DNA from: Saccopteryx bilineata
Taxonomy: Eukaryota > Chordata > Mammalia > Chiroptera > Emballonuridae
DNA: 64,000 nucleotides
Assembly: GCF_036850765.1 (NCBI RefSeq)
Contig: NC_089498.1
Location: 55,541,795 to 55,605,794, forward strand
Direction of reading: 5' to 3'
The notes under the pieces were generated by a model. That model made no database searches. It had not been told where the DNA came from and was given only the letters and a program-made list of their open reading frames with translations. Shown piece by piece: positions 59,680 to 64,000 of the stretch. A program made the translations under genes and the position numbers. Each line of letters opens with the position of its first letter. Position 1 is the stretch's first letter.

Positions 59680-59840
59680 TAGAATTAGCTGTTCATGGTC
59701 TGTTCTCTCTTCTACTTTATCAGCTCCTTAGGGAAAAAACCAGAAGCAAGATTCTATTTATTTTCCTACTCTTTTTATCTTACAAAATACTCAGTAAAAG
59801 ATAAATGCCCAATAAATGCTTATTCAGTAAACAAGGCTTG
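59680..59840 (+). repeat. Possible ancient L2/MIR-type 3' end
   Basis: 'tatcagctccttagggaaaa' followed by 'gcccaataaatgcttattca' recalls the end of old mammal-wide repeats, in diverged form. Confidence 0.35.
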
Positions 59841-62628
59841 AATAATTATGCAATCAAAAGCATTACTTAAATTTTGGTTAACAGAAAGACATCACAGACA
59901 AAGTTTTTAATATATTGTTTGTCCATGTATGGCAATATAACCAAATAATGGAGAACACCTTGTAACCAATGTACATAGGTAGTTACTAGTGTTTTTATGT
60001 CCAATATATTTAATCTGTTTATTTGTTCATGATCTATGATTTGATAAATACATTAATAAATATAGTAAATTAATATAATGGTTTTATTTATTCTCTAAAT
60101 AGTTATTGTTTCTACATCTTTATATGCACAATGATAAAATTGACTGAAAGTTATAGTGGATCACTATAGAATGCAGACTTTCCTCCAGGGATGCCAAGAA
60201 TCTTGGCCTGGAGGGGATATAGTCCCCCACTCTGTGATACAGAAATTTAACCCACTTTTATGTACTAGAATATGTGTGCTCTGAGCTTGTGGTCCAGTCT
60301 TCCACTCAGCCTGGACGAGCCTTTTGAAAAGTTTGGCAGTCTTTCTCCTCAGCCACTCCTTCTCAAGCCTTGTACTCTGAAAAAAGACTAAATTCACTTG
60401 ACCTACTTTGCACCCAGCCATAAAAGAATCTTTGCTCTCAGATCTATTAATCAGCGTTTAGATCTAACTTTCCATGTGCTTCTCTTTAGAGCTTGGAACA
60501 GCAAACAATGAAGTCAAACAAAAGTATTGCTAATTACAGAAGATTAAATGTTATTGTCTGTTATTTTAGGTGGATGGTATAAAATTTGCACTGTATATAA
60601 ATGAAGATTTAAAGGGTGCTTAATTGCCTGTGTTTATCTGTTTTAGTCTACACAGGAACTAAAGTCAGAGCAAGTTATTTTTAAATTGAATATGCAAAGA
60701 TATAATTCTGTATTTTAAGAATAAGATGTCTGATTGTCAGTACCATGTGAAGAAGTAACATTTACCTTTCATTTAGCTGTTCTAATGGAAAATTCGTTAG
60801 ATTTTGTTCACATTCACAGAACTGGAGGACATAATGTTATTTCCCATAGAGTTGGAAAATGAAATTGAAGCTGGTTGTAAAGAATTGTCCCTTCCATGTA
60901 GAAAGAAGAAAAATAGCATAGAGATCTAATCTTTTCACTTCACCTAAGTTGGTAAATTGTTAATCATCTCTTAAATAATTTTAAAAATTAATTATAAATA
61001 TCTTTGAAGGCCTTAGAAAAATGTCATTACAGGTGGGCATTTGAGACCATAAATCTAAATTAAATGACAAGTATTTAATTTTTAACTCATCTGAAATAAC
61101 TGTAAGACCTGTGGAGTTTTCACCTGCATTCCTGAATTAATAGCATTTGTCCTAATCTTTTGCTTTACCGTTGCACTTTTTAGCTCAACAGCTGGTGGTT
61201 ATTCAGCATTAAGTTAATTACCAGTAATCTTAAACTTAAAATCTTATTCTTATTATACAGATTATATTGGAACCAAATATATGACCACTTTGATTTTCTG
61301 AGATAGTTAATAAATGTGATTTTCAAAAGTCCATTCCTTCATTATTTAATCTGCTTAAATTTAAAAAAATTTAAACCCATAATAAAATGTTCAACAAATT
61401 GATAAGTGACTATACAACAACAAAATAATAATCCAGACAAAAGTATACTTAACATTTGACTGGGTGTCAAATAACCTAACATTTATTATAAATGTACTAT
61501 CTGATTATCTATGGCTTTTGAATTAGTAATTTACAAACAAACGCACAAGCAAATCACATACACACATATTTATTTTTTCAAAATAGTAATAAAAATTACA
61601 AATATATATTTATATGCTTGTATGTCATGTTTTGAATTTGATCAATATTTGCATAATAAAAACTTTTGTATTTCTCAAAAGATGAATTTTTTGTAGATAG
61701 TTTGTAAATGATTCCAATAGATTTGTTGGAAGTACATAATCTTAATATGAAAAGTAAAATTATAGTGTTTAGATTCAGAATACAATGTTTTTGAGATAGA
61801 TCAGAGAACACTTTTTGCTGGTCATGGAGATTTAAGTATTACACACTTGTTCATGCTAACCAAATGGTTGTTAACCACTCTCAATAAGTGATATTTGAGT
61901 GAAAATCAGCCAATAAACCATAATTTTCTTTTTCTAAAAAAAAATTATGCCTAGTGGTATATAAGTTATTAAATAATTCCTTGTCTGAGAGACAGCTGTG
62001 GGAGAATGACTCTAAAACATTAACCCGACAGCTGAGTGGCATATCCATCCATTTTGGGTGATAAAATCTTCCACCAGTTTTCAGGGCAGGAGTTTTGGAA
62101 GAGCCCAGACAATTATTATGGTATATTTCTAGGTTAAGGGTGGAGATAACTGAAATCACATTTGCAAGAAACCATATCTACCTAAGGAATAGGATTCCAC
62201 AAATGTGAAACTTTTCTTATCTTAAATCAAAAGTAGGAAGAAATGAGATATGAAAAGGCAGTTTGTTCCTGGTCTTTTTGTTTATTTTAACTGCTATATA
62301 GGCTACTTTGTTGCTATTTTTATTTTATGTCTTCTTTAATTAAGGTCTTAGTGCTAAATTTAAATTCTACTTGTGACTGCTTTCTCTAATTTTTCAAATT
62401 CACAATTATCCTATATCCCTAATATCCCTTTACCCTCTTCCCCAGCCTTTTGGTTGGCTGGCTGTCTTCTCTCTCTCATTCTCTGTGTGTTTTTCTCTCC
62501 CTCATTTTTCTTTCTCTCTTTTTTTCTCTCCTCTCTCTTCCTCTCTCTTTTCCACTCTCTCTCTCTCTCACTATGTTTTCATATACCTCTATTTTCCTCC
62601 TATCTTTCTCTTATAATTAAGGTATCAG
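59841..62628. other. AT-rich DNA; one GC-richer block at 60164-60421
   Basis: Mostly AT-rich without recognised features. The block 60164-60421 is richer in G+C and has an 85-codon minus-strand frame; I recognise no domain in it and found no splice-bounded exon. TC-rich simple sequence covers about 62470-62575. Confidence 0.45.
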
Positions 62629-62638
62629 CTGAAATACA

Positions 62639-63011
62639 TTTTTTTTTTTTTGTATTTTTCTGAAGTTGGAAATGGGGAGGCAGTCAGACAGACTCCTGCA
62701 TGTGCCCGACCAGGATCTATCCGGCATGCCCACCAGGGGGCGATGCTCTGCCCATCTGGAGCGTTGCTCTGCTGCAACCAGAGCCATTCTAGCGCCTGAG
62801 GTAGAGGCCATGGAGCCATCCTCAGCACCCAGGCCAACTTTGCTCCAATGGAGCCTTGGCTGCGGGAGGGGAAGAGAGAGACAGAGAGGAAGGAGAGAGG
62901 GAGGGGTGGAGAAGCAGATGGGTGCTTCTCCTGTGTGCCCTGGCCGGGAATTGAACCCAGAACTCCTGCACGCCAGGCCGACGCTCTACCACTGAGCCAA
63001 CCAGCCAGGGC
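62639..63011 (-). mobile_element. SINE A copy, minus strand
   Basis: Left T run is the reversed tail; right end 'ctgagccaaccagccagggc' is the reversed tRNA head. Target duplications 'ctgaaataca' (62629-62638 and 63012-63021) are exact. The protein frames on either strand here are only SINE translations. Confidence 0.95.
62728..62742 (+). promoter_or_regulatory. CTCF-like motif inside SINE A
   Basis: Reads 'gcccaccagggggcg' on the plus strand, matching the CTCF core. It is oriented opposite to the motif at 63847. Confidence 0.5.
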
Positions 63012-63021
63012 CTGAAATACA

Positions 63022-63581
63022 ATTTTCTTACAATGACGTTAGATCATATGTCACTCTTATTCCCAACTCTGCTTGATAATCAGACATTTTGGTCCTGTCC
63101 AAAATGTCCACAGAGACATTTGGTGCATGATTCATTACAGACTACAAACATTGAACCTCATTCAAATTGTATAGACATTTTTTTTCTTGTATTCATGAGC
63201 AATCTTGGATGTCACATTGAATTGTATTCTCCCTTATCATGAACCAAGGCAGGGTTCATCTGAAATCAATGAGCAATTGTTTTCAAGTGTATATTGACTC
63301 AACTTTTGGCTTTCTATTCATTCTATCTGGGAACAGTTTTAGTGATACAGGTTTGACTCCATCAGTATTATCATGAGGTTGATGGTCATATTTGAGTGTG
63401 ATCCCAAAGAACCTGGGTGATAACTTGTTCATGACTTGGTTGTTTATCTTTTCACACTTCCAAAACCTAATTACTGACAATCCTAGTCAATTAGAATGTA
63501 AATTGATTACCAGGTATTTGTAGTCTTGTTCATCTTGTAGACATTTACATGACACATTCAAGAAGAATAAAAATCTGTTGA
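63022..63581. other. Unique-looking DNA, nothing recognised
   Basis: No supported feature. Confidence 0.5.
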
Positions 63582-63930
63582 GCCCTGGACAGTTGGCTCA
63601 GCAGTAGAGCATTGGCTAGACATGTGGAAGTCCTGGGTTTGATTCCCGGCCAGGGCACACAGGAGAAGCACCCATCTGTTTCTCCACCCTGCCCCCTCTT
63701 CTCTGTCTCTCTTTTCCCCTCCCACAGCCAAGGCTCCATTGGAACAAAAGGTTGGCCCGGGCACTGAGGATGGCTCCATGGCCTCCACCTCAGGCACTGG
63801 AATGGCTTTGGTTGCAGTAGAGTAATGCCCCAGATGGGCCAATCATTGCCCTCTGGTGGGCATGCCGGGTGGACTCACATGCGGGTATCTGTCTGTCTGC
63901 TTCCCCCCCTTCTCACTTTGGAAAAATACA
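63582..63930 (+). mobile_element. SINE A copy, plus strand, more diverged
   Basis: Head 'gccctggacagttggctcag' and B box 'ggtttgattcccggcc', then the usual body ending near 'ggaaaaatacaaaaaaaa'. The head and body carry more substitutions than the other three SINE A copies, including CpG decay. The target duplication is unclear. Confidence 0.9.
63847..63861 (-). promoter_or_regulatory. CTCF-like motif inside SINE A, variant
   Basis: Minus strand reads 'gcccaccagagggca'. It differs from the other copies but still fits the degenerate CTCF core. Confidence 0.45.
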
Positions 63931-64000
63931 AAAAAAAATAGATTTTGGAAAATCATTAAGAAACTACTTTTTAGTCTCTAATAATAGGCTAAAAGTAAAA

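Noticed and set aside
1..64000. CRISPR arrays, prokaryotic operons, ribosomal RNA
   Set aside because: Nothing of this kind is present; the repeats are all eukaryotic transposable elements or microsatellites.

Overview
This is a piece of mammalian, almost certainly bat (Chiroptera), nuclear DNA with no recognisable host exon. The evidence for a bat is the SINE content: several copies of a ~390 bp tRNA-headed SINE (called SINE A here), several copies of a second ~320-350 bp tRNA-headed SINE (SINE B), and shorter VES-like tRNA SINEs. There are also many small DNA transposons (three hAT, one mariner, one Tigger-like), which is typical of bats. I cannot fix the family from sequence alone; an emballonurid or rhinolophoid bat would fit my recollection of these SINEs. 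The unique background is AT-rich and looks like gene desert or a large intron. Layout: 1-20.5 kb is mostly old or unique AT-rich DNA with scattered SINEs, an old L1 3' end, two hAT elements lying 13 bp apart (16541-17437) and a Tigger-like element split by a SINE (18082-19076). 20.97-28.9 kb is a nest of two L1 elements: a 5'-inverted L1 whose poly(A) tail received a full-length 7.4 kb L1 (L1A). 30.4-33.7 kb is a minus-strand LTR element with three LTRs inside one pair of 5-bp target duplications. 34.2-37.1 kb has two solo LTRs of another family in opposite orientation, each inside an older retroelement. 39.79-40.39 kb is a deleted mariner. 40.5-54.1 kb is a full-length minus-strand L1 (L1B) whose 5'UTR was hit by a second full-length L1 of the same family in the opposite orientation (L1C). 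54-64 kb is AT-rich DNA with SINEs, an L1 3' end, a hAT and large microsatellites. How the pieces relate: nearly all recognisable coding capacity is L1 ORF1/ORF2, the machinery that would also mobilise the SINEs. Only L1A ORF1 is a complete reading frame; every ORF2 is broken. The most notable single observation is L1C: its 5'UTR lacks 2.2 kb relative to L1B, and the missing piece has exact GT...AG ends. L1C therefore looks like the insertion of a spliced L1 transcript (a SpIRE-type event), here landed inside a sister element that still carries the unspliced intron. Other notable points are CTCF-like motifs carried by every SINE A copy, different 5' promoter regions on closely related L1 bodies, and tandem promoter units in two L1 5'UTRs.
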